Source: Torreya grandis (Eukaryota; Streptophyta; Pinopsida; Cupressales; Taxaceae). From it: DNA of 64,000 nt. The notes beneath the pieces are model-generated. The model did not search any database, was not told where the DNA came from, and was given only the letters and a program-made list of their open reading frames with translations. Location: NCBI GenBank assembly GCA_037957365.1, contig JARHVA010000157.1:2798501-2862500 (forward strand), in the 5' to 3' direction. This document shows positions 11,247 through 23,817 of the stretch, piece by piece. The translations under genes and the position numbers were made by a program. Every line of letters begins with the position of its first letter. Within the stretch, counting starts at the first letter, position 1.

Positions 11247-11797
11247 ATGGAATTTATTGATCCAATAACTGAATACCACATGTAAAGCCCTCGAGAGTTC
11301 CTAAGGCTTCAAGTATTGTCTAAGTTATATTTGATGGGTTCAGTCATATCAAATACATCCTCATATATGTCAAATGATGGGAGTGAACCTATTAAATTTA
11401 AGATAATGGAATTTATTGATACAAAAACTCAATGCCACATGTAAATCCCTCAGGAGTTCCCAAGGCTTTTAGGATTATCTAGGTTAAATTTGATGGGTTC
11501 AGTCATGTCAAATACATCCTCATAGACATAAAATGATGGGAGAAAACCTATCAAATTTAATATAATGGAATTTATTGATCCAATAATTGAATGTCATGTG
11601 TAAATCCCTAAGGAGTTCTCAAGGCTTCAAGGATTGTCTAAGTTAAATTTTATGGGTTGGGTCATGTCAAATATATCCTCATAAACATTAAATTATGGGA
11701 GATAACCTATCAAATTTAATAGAATGGAATTTATTGATCCAATAATTGAATTCCATGTGTAAATCCCTTAGGAGTTCCTAAAGCTTTGGCTTTAATT
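11247..11797. repeat. 159-bp tandem repeat array
   Basis: The landmark ATGGAATTTATTGAT starts at 11,247, 11,406, 11,565 and 11,724, exactly 159 bp apart each time. The last unit is partial. With the remnant at 6,500-6,609 the array held about four units before E inserted. Units differ by scattered substitutions but keep length. It lies in the early part of the F LTR block. Confidence 0.85.
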
Positions 11798-12290
11798 CAC
11801 ACTATTAGATTAAAACCTTTGATCAAGTGATCATTTTTGGATCCTTACTGGGGCCTGAATCATTGACTATATGCCTTTCTAAAAGACTTCAAGCTTGACA
11901 CATAGTTAGATCAAATCTAGTGAACAAGTGTAAAGTGTTAAATCTAAAAAAGTGTATGAACTTTAAGTTAAAGCCTGATCATGTATAAAATTTCATGCTA
12001 GATTTTCTTGTGAATGTTTAAATTCAAACTCTTAGGGTTTACTACTTGGGACCTTGACTTCTTCCATGGAACCTATAATTAATCACCTTGAAGATGATTG
12101 TTAACAACATTAATCCCTAACATATGATCATAATCAAATATACAAAAACTCATATTTTGTTTTAAGATTTCCCTACCTTTAAAATTCAAGATCAAATAAT
12201 CTTTCACACTTATTCTAGAATACAGAGGTTCTGGAAGCAATCACAAAGGTCCCCTTTTCAAAAAAGAAAGATGGGGGTGTTGGTCTCAAC
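11798..12290 (-). other. Start of the F LTR block, non-coding
   Basis: On the minus strand this is the first ~490 bp of the presumed LTR. No ORF or motif was recognised. The stretch 11,805-11,930 resembles 6,175-6,310 (shared caagtgatca and tatgcc landmarks), so it belongs to a degenerate repeat of the same LTR. Confidence 0.4.
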
Positions 12291-12291
12291 A

Positions 12292-13560
12292 CAACCTACC
12301 TTAATTTTTTATAATGTTCCAAATAATTCCCACTGTATGGTAATGGAATGTGAGTTCCATCACAATATGCCAAGTAATATGTGGTTTCTCCATAATAATG
12401 GTGAATGTTGAAAGGTCCCATCCATAAGGAGTCAAACTTTCCATGGCTCCCTCTCATCTCTCTTCTCATGTTCCATAAGAGGAAAAATATCCAATCTAAA
12501 AATTTTGGTGCCTTGCATTATGATCAAACAATTATTTCATTTATTTTGATGAGTTTTTATCCTATCAACCACCATTACTCATTCTTATCTAACTTGGTCA
12601 TGCACATGAATCTATTTTTCAATAAATACTTGATTTGATCATCCTCCATAGCTTGGGATAGTTGAAGGGATGGTAATTCTAAAGAGATTATGATTGCTAC
12701 ATCTATTCTATATGATATCCAAAATTATAAACTCCAATCACTCTTTTATGGGTTATTCAATTTTCCTAGAGAGAATCATATAGTTCCTTATACTTGTTCC
12801 TTTTATTTTCTTCCACCATCTTAAAAACAATAGTCATGATATTATTATTTATTGATTTTGCCTAACTATTAGAGCAATCATTAGAAGAGTGAGATAAATA
12901 TAACCCATATCCATAACAAAAACCAATGAGCTCTGATGAAGAAAAATTGGAAGTATTATCTATCAGTATCTTTTGAGGGACCCCAAATCTGACTAAAATA
13001 TTTTCTTTATCAAATTACAGACAACTTCAAAAGTTTTGGATATCACAAAGATGTATTTTATCCATTTCTTCATATAATATACATGATCTTTTAACACATG
13101 ATTATGTCCTATAATTTAAAGAGTATTCAAGGTGCCAAGAATTATAGTCCCCACTACTAAAAAGGTTTTTCAATCACTATAGATTATAGAGGCAAAGATG
13201 CAAACTTAAATTTCCCTATAAAATGCTAATAGGATTCACACTTTAAAACCCACTCTTGTGCATCTATAAAAAATGTTATCCAGTAGTAATGAGCTTGCAT
13301 ATTTTCTTATGTAATAATAGAAGCATTAAAATGGTCACCATAAGTTTGATCTTTGAAGGCTTCCAATAACCTTTTTTATTGTTCCTTGTCAACACATCTC
13401 AAAAAATCCAATAATGGGTTTTTTTAATATGGTATTATTCTAGCTTATATACCTTGATTATCTAAACTTGATTGCCATTTTCTATTTGGAATTGAGGTGA
13501 GATCGACATTGTCCATATGAAAAAAAATTAGGTAATGTAGGAATACCATTTATCAACTGA
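12292..13560 (-). pseudogene. Integrase of element F (degenerate)
   Basis: The clearest part is the C-terminus near 12,300-12,420 (minus strand): KFDSLWMGPFNI followed by a segment ending SGNYLEHYKKLR. This matches the usual end of Tat integrases, where a W-x-GP-f motif precedes the terminal NG-x-YLK-x-Y. The central and zinc-binding parts can be followed only in fragments through frame changes and stops, and DDE residues could not be assigned. The pol reading ends about 10 bp from the TGTTGA LTR start, which anchors that terminus. Confidence 0.6.
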
Positions 13561-13589
13561 ATCAGTGAATACTACAAATGGTAACTCTT

Positions 13590-14070
13590 CTATTTCATTT
13601 CCTTCAAGATTCCTTTTATTGGTTTCTCTTTAATAATTAGCTCCTAGTATCAATAAGAAAATCCCTTATTCTATTAGTATCTTGGTGGGATTGATTTTTA
13701 AATCATAATCTTTCACCTTGGATATCCATCCTCCTCACTTATAACAAAGTTCTTTTTGTGTTAAAATATACTTGATGGTCTAATATGAAACCATCACAAC
13801 TATGTGAGGATTCAAGATGTAAAATATGAAATGTTTTATGGCCTTGACCACAACATAGGCATGTTTCTCTATGATTTATTACTTTAGTTCATAATCATTT
13901 AATCCTCAACTCATGAAGGCAATTAGAGATTCAATTCCCTCTTTTTTTTTCCTACACTTAACTAGCTGATAATATATACTCTTAAGAATAACAATATATA
14001 ATGAATTATTTCTAAAATATTGGGAATGCTAAATTTTGGGCATTAGTATTAGTGTTCTTGATTTCACCAA
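13590..14070 (-). pseudogene. RT-associated RNase H of element F
   Basis: On the minus strand the readable segments include YELK, IEKHAYVVVKAIKHF, YILNPHIVV and TIKYILTQKEL. These follow the RNase H domain that trails RT in Ty3/gypsy pol (compare EKHAYAVVKVIKHF in element C). It lies directly downstream of RT, and several in-frame stops are present. Confidence 0.75.
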
Positions 14071-14071
14071 A

Positions 14072-14990
14072 TTACTTATTTCCATCTTCACTCCATTTAA
14101 ATTCAATATTTACTTGTATCATTTGATTGATATGATTGATTAACTCAATGAAATCAAACACAACCCCTCTTATAGAATTTACTTTTCTAAAAAATGAATG
14201 TGTATAATGTATACACTTAGGTAGAGACAATTGTTGGATTACATTGACCCTTTTAGGGTCACTCTTGGTGCCTTCCTTGGACACTATATACCCTATGAAT
14301 TTTCCTTTTGTGACTGCAAAGATGGATTTATTTGGGTACAACTAGATACCATAAGCTTTAAATTTATCAAATGCCATATTCAAATGATCATAGTGATCAT
14401 CTCTCTTTTTTGATAATACAATGAGATCATCAAGAGAGATCACTATAATTTTATTATTTGTCACTAAAATCAAAATCCATTGCTATTTTAAAGATGGCTC
14501 TAGCATTGATGAGTTTGAAGGGCATATTTATGTAATAAAAAGTACCCCAGAGAGTGGTAAATGTAGTTTTATGTTGGTATTCATTCACCACTTCCACTTT
14601 ATTATTCCCTAAGAAACCATCTAACATCAACATCATTCCATATATTTTAACTTATTGCATAATCTGATCCACTATTAACAATGGATAGTTTTCTTTGAGT
14701 GAAGCTTAATTATGATTATGAAAATCAATGTATATTATAACTTATCCATTATTATTTCTTATCGACATAATGTTTTCCACCAATGTGAAGGGATTAATTA
14801 TAAATATGATCCTGACATCCAACATTTTCTTTATTTATTCATAGATGGTACCTATGGTATTTGGGTTGTAATGCCTTATCTTTTATCTAAAAGGGTCGAT
14901 ACCATGCTTCATAGGGATATTATGTTGCATGTATTTTGGTTGGAAATATTTAATAGTAGCATAACATGATGTGAAAATATTTGTATATAA
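14072..14990 (-). pseudogene. Reverse transcriptase of element F
   Basis: The minus strand shows IDFHNHN and LKENYPLLIVDQIMQ (fingers), MLMLDGFLGNNKVEV, WGTFYYINMPFKLINARAIF (palm) and a catalytic SLDD (near 14,420; Y of YLDD lost, both Asp kept). The thumb reads YPNKSIFAVTKGKFIGYIVS. The order is standard for Ty3/gypsy RT and the wording is closest to Tat/Ogre elements. Two open pieces (14,636-14,454 and 14,341-14,072) are joined by readable but interrupted sequence. Confidence 0.85.
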
Positions 14991-15419
14991 CTTGAATAGA
15001 GATTTGAACCTCTTTCACTCTTCTTTAGAATAACATTTACCAATATCCATGTATCATAGCTCCTCTTCATTGCCTATGCTCTTCACTTCCTCATAGTTAG
15101 GAGATCCCTTAGGTTTTTCTTGTATTTTATTATTTATATACTAATCATGCTTATCAAACAAATATTTTAGTGATACCAAACCCTTTAAAAAAAAAATCCT
15201 TTGAGTTTGATGACCTTTCTATCATTTTATTTATTTTCATTGGCACCTGTCGGTTCCCTAGTTTATTTTTTATCCCCACCTTTATTTTTTTGAGAATAAT
15301 ATTCTTGGTATATTGATGAATTTTATTAAAAATAAAAATTCATAAATTATCTACCTATTTCAAGAATGTAAGGATTTACTCATCATTATTGTATATTTAT
15401 TAGTGTTTTGAGTTATCTT

Positions 15420-15850
15420 GTACACTTAGGCAGTATACTAGTTAAATAGTATACATATCCTTATGTATTGAAAGATGAGGAATTAATAATGATTTAGATT
15501 TAGCTAGAGCATATGCTTTACTATTTTCCTCCCTTGGCACAACTATAATATTGAATGATTTGAAAGCTTCAATGCAATCCTAGACCCTATTTTTGTAGTT
15601 CTTTAATATATTATTATTGACTTGATATTTGTTTCATATATGTTTCACTATAAGTTTAGCATATCCTTGTGCCATGATATTTCAAATTCCCATTTATTCT
15701 ACCAATTTTATTCCTAGAATTATTTATTCGTATTCATATTTATTATTGGTGCACTTTAATTAGAGCTTACATGAAAAAGGGAACAACTAATTTTGAGGGG
15801 AAACCAAAAATAATCCATCACCTAAACCTATAGATGAATACATTTCATAT
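15420..15850 (-). pseudogene. Extra RNase H of element F, between protease and RT
   Basis: The minus strand reads CIEAFKSFNIIVVPREENSK, then AYALAKSKSLLIPHL. This is the C-terminal half of an RNase H domain; the final Asp, usually in ADALA, is Tyr here. The same segment in the same place occurs in A and C. It lies upstream of RT, whereas the standard RNase H lies downstream, so F has two. Stops are mostly TAA or TAG in place of Gln. Confidence 0.7.
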
Positions 15851-15899
15851 CAAATTTAAAGTTCCACATCATTCATATCTCCTTCAATAAGTTTGGTCA

Positions 15900-16340
15900 A
15901 TTCTAAATATTTTACCATCATCATGTGTGTGTTAGGACCTATCTCCTTGTATATAATATATGCCCAAGGATATTTTTATTTTTCCACAGATGTTTGGCTT
16001 TTGGTTCAGGAAGAATATTCTCCTTAACTCTCTTCACTAGATTTGTAGCATGATTCCAATCCATATAAATTTTTCTACCAATATATTTATAAATATTTTT
16101 TCTCAATAACATCTTAAAACTTAGAGGGATATTTACTACCAAAATAGTCATCTTGACCCTTTTATATAGAAAGGTTGCTAAATAAACTTGCGCATCTTTG
16201 ATTTACTAGTAAAAGGAATTTAATTTACTTCCATGGAATAACAAAGGACAAATGTATTAGTGCATGTCAATATTAATTAATGTGTCACCTTATCTATCAT
16301 TAAATTGCCTAAATATCTATAATAAACTATACAAATTTTC
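15900..16340 (-). pseudogene. Aspartic protease of element F
   Basis: The C-terminal part (16,151-15,939) is open: a segment MTILVVNIPLSFKMLLRKNI leads into IYMDWNHATN. It matches the end of Tat proteases, where an Asp-x-Pro and a GxLLxR-like motif precede a GG-x-I-x-MD-x-S-x-A segment. Upstream near 16,330 the active-site region is reduced to FIID followed by a stop, so the D-S/T-G triad is lost. Confidence 0.6.
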
Positions 16341-16899
16341 AATCAAAATCCTCTAATGAAATTAGAACCATTAAATGGATCCAATTTTTTTACCATTTTT
16401 CACATAAGCAGACACATGATTCTAAGGATTAGGATCTATTGGGATGGTCAAAACTCTTTGAGAATATGTTCTATAAGAATTAGTTCCATCTCCTTGAATT
16501 AATCTAATTAACCTATCAATTTGATTTGATTCAACCTAAGGTATCAACTTGAGTGATTTGTATTTTGGATTTATTTACATGATTAATAATGTTAAAGGAA
16601 AAAGGATAGATAGAATCAGTATTTTTAGAATTTAAAATTGTATGTGGAAATATTTTATTCCCTATCTTTTCAATTGGCTTATCTTTGGAAATATTGTGTA
16701 ATGGCATGCCTTATTGAGGATAACCTTTGAAGGAGGTATTTTAAGAATTTCTTGCGTCTTTTTTTCCCATTTTGTTTATCCATTTCTTTACCTTTCTCAG
16801 TTGCCTTTAATTTTGCATTCTAAGATATTCTAAGCATAGCATAAGAATTATTTTTCATATATTTCATAATTTCATTGTGTTCATCATCATTGAGTTCAT
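16341..16899 (-). other. gag-protease linker of element F
   Basis: This stretch lies between recognisable gag and protease. A Lys-rich minus-strand reading near 16,780-16,920 (segment KGKEMDKQNGKK) suggests a basic, nucleocapsid-like linker, but no CCHC zinc knuckle could be seen. Confidence 0.35.
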
Positions 16900-17700
16900 A
16901 TTCTAAGTAATCCATAGAGGAATTGCCATCGTGTTCTTATATTTTAGGATCAAAGGTTCATAAAACACCTTCCTTTGGTGGTTATATAATGGTGCATAAT
17001 TACATAAATATCATATTATATGGGCAATTAGAACCATCATGATCATAAATATCATGCCAAGTACATAGAAAATTAACATGTATTGGAGTCACTTCAATAG
17101 TGAACTTTGTATTTAGAGATACTAGGCAAGGATAAACATTACTATATGGAGCAAAAGATCTCCAAGATATTTATTTATAGATGAAACCTAATGAATATGG
17201 GGATGTTTTTTATTCAAGGTTGATACATAATTTACTAATTTTTCAACTAACAAATCAGTGGCAGTCTATCATTTGATTTTAAATGTATATTTTTCAATCT
17301 TCCTATCCATGATTATGTCATCTTCTATCTCTATAGATTTATTTTGAGCTTGTTTAAAGCTTAGCGATTAATTATTTTCTAAGAAGAATCTTAATTTAGG
17401 TTTTTTTGCATTCATAAAGAATCACTTCTAACTTTCCAAGGTGAGAAAATACTTCTAATGGATCTTACATATCATCTTTTTAAATTTAGCTATGAATTAT
17501 ATTGTTGGTTCATTAGGTTATTTTTTATTTGGGCTAGTTGAGTCAAGAGTTTATGCTCATCTTAGGTTGGTTTGATCCTTTCAAATTTATGTGAAAATAT
17601 AGAATTTCAAAAAAAATTATACCATTAACTCTTCCCCCATGCATATGTGTGTTGTACTTCCACAAATAACTTGGCTCGGCCTATATAAGTGTGTCAAACT
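16900..17700 (-). pseudogene. gag of element F (degenerate)
   Basis: Minus-strand segments align with the gag of element C: KLFVEV, then a broken WY core motif, KFERIKPT, DEHKLLTQLAQIKN and SIEIEDDIIMDRKIEKYTFK. The last corresponds to EVEDDLILARKIRRDPNRGK of C. This is the retrotransposon gag (capsid) domain plus its C-terminal tail. Stops and frame changes are frequent. The sequence continues toward 18,040 as a leader or N-terminus, also present at 880-1,320. Confidence 0.65.
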
Positions 17701-18040
17701 TAACATTGTAATTAAGATTCACTGGGATACAAATAGGTCAAGATGACCCAAAAACATCAGTTTGCTAGGTATGAATTATAGGATATGTACTTTGGATGCA
17801 CTTTTGCATCTCACACTCTTGGGAGGTTAGGATTCCTTGATCTTTTGGTCATGCAGGGTGCAAAAATGCACTTTTTAAATATTATGAAAATGGTTAAGTC
17901 CATAAAAAGTTTATTTCAAAACTTGGACTAAAAAGTGCACACATCATGTTGGTACTAAAATTGGGAAAATTTAACCAAGAAATTTTTTTGGGACAATGTT
18001 ACATGACCTACATTAACAAGTGCATGAATAATTGAAGAAA

Positions 18041-20100
18041 AAAACTATGCAATATAAGCAACACATAGATATAAAAAAATATAAGTGTAATATCAAGTGG
18101 GATACATAGTCTTAGTGCACTTGAGAAAGGATATATTTCCAAAAAATATATATGACAAGTCGAAGTAAAAGATTAATGTACCATGCAAAGTGTGGAAAAT
18201 TTTAACATCCAATGCATATGAGATAGAGTTACCTAAAGGCATAGATATTTCACTTATTTTCAATGTAGTATATTTTTACCCTTACTTTAAAAGGAAAGGC
18301 AATGAATAAATTACAAGCATATATGTTTAAGATTTTGATTTGAAACAATAAATGCTTGAGAATGGGTGTGATAAATTTATGAAGGTGGTTGACATTAGAG
18401 TTGGCAATACAACACACAAAAAAGAGTACAAGGAATATTTTGTAAAGTGAAAATACCAAGAAATTGAAGATGTGACATGGATAATCACATAAAAATATGT
18501 TAAACATAGAATACTAATAATATATCTCTTAGAAGGCACATAAGTAGTATCTCATGTTATTTATTTACGTGGTGTGTATAAAGTAGGAGCATTTAGTTCA
18601 CCAATAATCTTGCATCAAACAAAAAACATAAATTTTAAATATCTAGTTTAATAGTCATGCACAATTTTGGTGTTTTATAGATAATTTTATGGAGTTACTT
18701 TGTGCAAATTTCACATGTTCATTGAGTCACTTTCGGACAAGTTTAGTGTGTATAACCTGGAACATAAATTAGTCAAGGGATTAAGCTTGGGAAAAATTTA
18801 AAACCTTTATGCAAGCCAATTTGGATGTCTTTTTGTAAGTGTAATAGGTTTAAAAAATATAAGTAAAGGTTAAAGTTTATGATGTTAGTATATTAGTGTA
18901 AAATTTATTTTGAAAATATTACAACATCCTATGAGGAATCAATGGTGCATAAAAGTGTGATTATAGAGGATCTTTTTTAACCTTGTGTATTCTTTTATGT
19001 ACAGAGTTTTTTTATGAATGTTATGACTTGGTCTTATGAGTTGTGCTTTCTATACATTATCTTTGTGAGATGAAATATTGCAAAGTGATATAAAAATTGG
19101 ATGGAGAATATTAATTTATTAATTGCTCCTAATGTTTTTACATATAATCATGCATGGACATCATTATGGGAAAGATAATTCATTTAAAGTCATGTTATGA
19201 TGTGTTATGGGTCATTGAGATTGTATTGTGCATTGAATATTTGTGTAATGTAGTGATGTGTTATGGGAATTTAATGATTATAGTGGGTTGTTGAATCAGT
19301 TGAGAGAGTTAATGTATGTGTATTGTGTATCATTTTAAACACATCCCCATAGTTAAGAGGAGAGTTGAGTGGATTGGAAAATAAATTATAGAATAAGTAG
19401 ATCTAAAATGATTAAGTTAGAGTAATATAAAGGTTTTAATGCATCTCAATTGATATTGTTTTAGACTACATATATTTGTAACATCTGAATGAGATTTTAA
19501 GTGTGTAAAATTCATATTTCATTAGTTAAAATAAATAAATAACATTCTTTATACATTTTTTTGCATTTTGTTTTCATTTAAAAGGTTATGAGTCAGTCAT
19601 TTGTTTGTGTTGGTTGATGTAACTACGACTATGGGTTTCAGTTAAGAGATGACTTCTACCACACAACCCACTATTTCACATTATAAATACTAAATTATTT
19701 TTATTACTTCAAACATAGATTTAAAAACATTTATATTAATCACCAATGATAGAAATTTACAACCAAAACATAAATAACTTCACAAATTCCCTTAAACTTG
19801 TAGATAATAATCCAACATTGTAGTTTGGTTCAAAATTATTCAATCCCAATAGTCACTACCAAACTTATGCACATATCAAATTGCATTACTCCTTGTAACC
19901 ATACTTTAAACTAATTCCCGCAATCTAGAATCGAATGCCTTATCAAGAGTAGAGGATGTGTTTATATAGATACATAATCCACCAAAATTAAATTAATGAT
20001 CAGTAACCTACTAAAAAATAATAAGTGAACATATGTCCCAATGGTAAAACATCAAAATAAAACACTTTATATTATACCACCATTCAATATGTTATAAAAT
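18041..20100. other. AT-rich DNA, nothing recognised
   Basis: About 2 kb with no retroelement protein motif, LTR terminus or RNA gene. The overlapping minus-strand frames at 18,250-18,539 are AT-driven and carry no motif. By position it could be a decayed 5' LTR of F, but I see no match to the F LTR block, so that remains a guess. Confidence 0.4.
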
Positions 20101-20294
20101 TGTTGACTTCCTAAGTCACCCCTAGCCTACATAGAAGTCACAAAGTCCCTACAAAAGATTTGTGCACCTAAAAAATGTTGATTTTTTTAAAGTATGTCAT
20201 GCATAGATGTCCCCACTTGTGCCCATGCTTAAGGTAGTTAGTAAATATCTATACATCGACTAAGTAATGGCTTTCATTCACAAATAATTCTTAA
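20101..20294 (+). repeat. 5' LTR of A, first part
   Basis: It matches the start of the 3' LTR at 52,105-52,310, including tgttgacttcctaagtcacc and cttaaggtag landmarks. It is cut at 20,294 by element G. About 210 bp of LTR (equivalent to 52,311-52,521) are missing before the LTR resumes at 26,201. Confidence 0.85.
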
Positions 20295-21781
20295 TGCAAA
20301 TCCTTTATGCCTCAAAACTAATAGAGATGTTTGGTCCATTTTGAATGGTTATATGTACCTTTTTGTCGAGGCTATAACTATATTTGAAAAGGAGAAGCCT
20401 ATTTTACTAATCACATATATGCCATTATTTGGGAAATTAGACATGGATTAATTATAGGTTGAAAACCAGTCCATTTATTAGTTTTCCAATGGGTAATATA
20501 TAGATGTACAACCTGCTTGACCTTAGTCCCCCTTTTTTATAATAGTTGTCAATCATTGATCTATAATAGGCCTTTGAAGGGAACTATTTTACCATCATAG
20601 AGTTATATTGGTAATGTCTAGTCCTATTGGTTCAACTTGGTTCAATCCTAGACCATATTCAAGCTCATATGTGCCTGCCTAGGTCAAAAATAGCTTAGTC
20701 AACCTTCATCAAAATCTTCTTGTTCTTGTTCCTTGTTTATTAGTTATTGGTATCTAACTTGGATCCTTGAATTTTCTAACTCTGTCAACTCCATTGATAT
20801 TTATATATGAATGCATGAACTTTTGACACTTGTCCTCAACTCATTAGTTCCTTGGATTCACTAACTTCTTGACCATTTGTGCATCATCTAATCTTGATGA
20901 GTGATAAAACATGAGCCCTTAGATCTACTTGGGGCCCATTACTTGAAACCCACTGGATACTTTATGAGCTCAAAATTGACATTCACACGAACATCATTTG
21001 ATGTTTGTGTGAATGTATTTGACATCTTGTAGACCATCAAATTTAAGCACATATGTATTTTTACATGAATTTAACTTTGACGTTCATGTGACCATCATTT
21101 GACATTCACACGACCGTCATTAACATCTAGTAAACCATAAATTTTAAAATCATATTATTTTTTACCTAAGATTTATTTTAACATCTATGTGGATGTCAAT
21201 GACATCCCATAGACCATCAAATTTAAGAACCAATGAATTTTTTCATAAGTTTAAAATTGACTTTCATATGAACATCTTCATCTGTTGGGTCAAATTTGAA
21301 GGCTTAGATCTCAAATCAAAAAATTCATGGAGGCACGAAACTTGTAAGGGATAATCCAAGTTCTAATATCAACATGTCCATGTGACATGAGGGCTTATGA
21401 GGCTTTTTGAGCATACTTATCAAAAATGTAAACAAGTTGACTAGTCCATTTCTAAGTGATGACCTGATGATGGTCTAGCTCCTAGACTTATTCTTTTGAG
21501 CTTTTGTTTGATCTTTGGAATCTCAAATGAACTTTTGAAGCATAAATAAACTTGTCCATGACCTAAACTACAAGATTACTTGTGAAAACTTATCTATATC
21601 CTCCATTTACTCTATAGACATGTTTCCTAAGATCAATAAAATTACACTTCAAGCTTGCTTAAAGTGTTTCAAAAGTGTTGCAAGAAATATGATCTTCCTC
21701 TTTTATCATTATATCCTTCTCTCAATTAGGAACATTTCTTGATCCTTGAAATATTTATATGTAGGCCAAAAATGGTCAACA
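20295..21781 (-). repeat. Truncated 3' LTR of G
   Basis: It matches the U3 part of the 5' LTR (24,71x-26,200) over about 1.49 kb and stops before the TATA and U5 segment. It contains degenerate 80-100-bp tandem units (landmark agaccatcaaatttaag near 21,031 and 21,211, degenerate near 21,131) and a strong inverted repeat at 20,979-21,016. Confidence 0.85.
20979..21016. repeat. 18-bp near-perfect inverted repeat in the LTR of G
   Basis: ACATTCACACGAACATCA, a 2-nt spacer TT, then TGATGTTTGTGTGAATGT: 17 of 18 positions pair. The single mismatch is a C-to-T type change. In the other LTR (near 25,427) the palindrome is degraded. Confidence 0.7.
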
Positions 21782-22089
21782 TCTTTGGCGACTTAGTTTG
21801 GAAGCATGCCTACTATTCTCAAACTCAGACAATGTACATGACTTTTGGACTCATAAAATATGACTACAAGAGACCTATTGATTTGCAAAGACAAAAAACT
21901 CTACCAAAATAGGGAAGGAAAATAAAAATAGGGAAACTATCCTAACAAAGTAAATGTGCAAATAAATCACTTACCTAGGACAAAATATAAACAAACTAAT
22001 ATAATCAACCATGATAAAAACATGTTCCACCTAGATCAAAAATGAAATTCATGAACTCATTCATTACAAAAGATGATACAAGTTATAAA
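21782..22089 (-). other. 3' end of the interior of G, non-coding
   Basis: Between the ORF and the 3' LTR. The sequence beside the LTR start (minus strand ccaaactaagtcgccaaaga) resembles the pre-LTR sequence of A and D rather than a clean polypurine tract. Confidence 0.4.
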
Positions 22090-23816
22090 GTGTGGGGTTT
22101 ATTGAACATGATATTTGAAGAGGCACTCTTTTTGATAATTATTTCTCTTAACATCTCCTAAAATGAGCCATCAACAACAAACTAGTCACCAACAAAGACA
22201 AATTCATCTTGCACTTCTGGATCCTTTTTATGCTACTTGTCAACTACAACTTTGTCAAGTGGCATCTCATCTATGCCTTGTCCTTGAGTGACCTTGTCAT
22301 TCTTATCAACTTCTGTAAGTTCATCCAGCTCTTCAAGGATATTTGAATAATCAACCCAACCTATATCATGATCTTGAATAGGTATTTCTTGATCAGATTT
22401 TTGAATATCATGCTCTCTAATGGGCAACATATCCTTACAAAGCTCTTCAATCTCTTGTAGAGATTTAAAGTAAAACTACCAATCATCTTTTTTTATTCAT
22501 TTTTATCAACATGAATAGGATCATTTTAAAATTCACCTTCATCTATCTCAATTAGAGATATCTCAACCTCATTTGTGACATCAACTTGCATCAATTCCTC
22601 ATGGATTCCTTCCATATCAAGATCAGCATTTTCCTACATACTTGAGATAACTTCTTTAATATCATCTACAACTCAATTTCAACTTTTACCTCAAGTGAAG
22701 TATCAATGAAACAATCTTTTTCATACACAATTGTAGCATCCTCTTTACATTCCCAAAGATTTTGACTTGTAATTATAACCTCTTCCTCTATTTCCCATAG
22801 AATAGGCTCCTCTTGAAGAAGGGAGATGGTGGGAGGGTGATGAAATTCATTTTCTTGAGATGGAGTATGAAGCATGGGAGGTTGATCAAGATCATATTTT
22901 GTGATCTTGAGGGTAATGGAATCATTTATGGAATCGTGAAGAGGAGGGAAAGAGAAACTTTTGAGAACTTATACATTCTACTCTTTCCATTTGTCCATTA
23001 CTTCATCAAGGTCTAAATCCCTTTTGTTATCATGGACAACTTGAGCATGAGGGGTAAGTAGTGAATAAAGGGGACTATAATGATGTTTCACCTCTTGAAT
23101 AGGTTATTGAATCGAACTAGGAATCTCCATTAGCTCACATTAGGCTTGATTAAAACTTCATAAAAATAAGGAACATAAGAAGACTTGTAAGGAATACAAG
23201 AGGGTTCTTGATACAACTGATACAAATCAATTTTTTGCCTCTCTAAAGGCTTCATATTATCTAATACAAAGATACAAAACTCAATCCTCTCTTATAGATC
23301 ATTAGACACATTTTCATTCACTTCTTCATATTGGGAATCTAAACATACTTTTCATGTATATGTTATAAGTTTGAGCTCTATCTTATAAATCTTTTCTTGT
23401 AAATAAGACTATTCATATGCAACATCATAGCCACATGAGAAAGGTGAAATCGGGTCATGAGACTAATATGGTTCATAAGGAAGGTAAGAGTCATGATATT
23501 AATGATAAGGATCATGGGAAACTTGATAAGGCTCATCATGGCTTTGATAAAATTCTTATTCAAGTTGATTGGGTTCATAAAAAGGCTCATATGGATCATG
23601 ACAAGGTTGGTATGATCCATCATAGGTATGATAAGGAGGTATAGTATATGGATTTTCCTCATTTATAGACATGGAAACAACATAAGGATAGTGCAATGAA
23701 AATGAACTTACTTGGAAACTACCTAGACTTTCAAAAATAATTGATTGAGTTTGGAATCACCAAATTCTTCATGAAGAACATTGATACAGCTTTAATTCCA
23801 CTAAGACTAGATCCAT
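22090..23816 (-). pseudogene. Tyr/Pro-rich low-complexity protein of element G
   Basis: The frame starts at ATG 23,816 on the minus strand, 1 nt beyond the PBS, and can be followed for about 150 codons with stops mostly at former Gln or Arg codons (TAA, TAG, TGA). From about 23,640 to 23,390 it has an irregular peptide repeat built on HDPY and EPY units (examples CHDPYEPFYEPN, SHDEPYQVSHDPYH). Frame changes follow. Downstream an acidic part (near 22,960-22,666, including EIEEEVIITSQ) and another (22,430-22,233, including LEELDELTEVDKNDK) remain open. No capsid, zinc-knuckle or enzyme motif was found. The repeat periodicity and the position beside the PBS argue this is the coding strand; the plus-strand frame at 23,417-23,644 is its shadow. 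Function unknown. Confidence 0.55.
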
Positions 23817-23817
23817 T

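Larger units (their letters stand above)
1400..12291 (-). mobile_element. Very long LTR-like block of element F, interrupted by element E
   Basis: On the minus strand the integrase C-terminus of F ends near 12,300 and the sequence then reads TGTTGAGACC, a start like those of the other LTRs here (TGTTGA in A, B and D). Excluding element E (4,637 bp) and one 5-bp TSD, the block is roughly 6-6.5 kb. It is laid out like the 6.56-kb LTRs of B and D: a non-coding start, then a TATA-like site, a long sense ORF (5,707-2,623), a second TATA box (2,339-2,346), a tail and gag-like sequence. The right terminus is firm; the left is only approximate, because I found no clear PBS. Calling it an LTR is inference, since a matching second copy is not visible. 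Confidence 0.5.

Noticed and set aside
18250..18539. Two overlapping minus-strand frames of 85 and 70 codons
   Set aside because: Hydrophobic, AT-driven, no motif and no repeat support.
21784..21803. Plus-strand tttggcgacttagtttggaa as an Arg-type PBS making G a plus-strand element
   Set aside because: The minus-strand site TGGCATGCCCAGTGAGAC at 23,835-23,818 is a better PBS, lies right after a TATA-bearing U5, and is followed at once by an ORF on that strand.
23417..23644. Plus-strand His/Asp/Lys-rich 75-codon frame
   Set aside because: It is the antisense shadow of the HDPY/EPY repeat on the minus strand, whose frame extends to the PBS.
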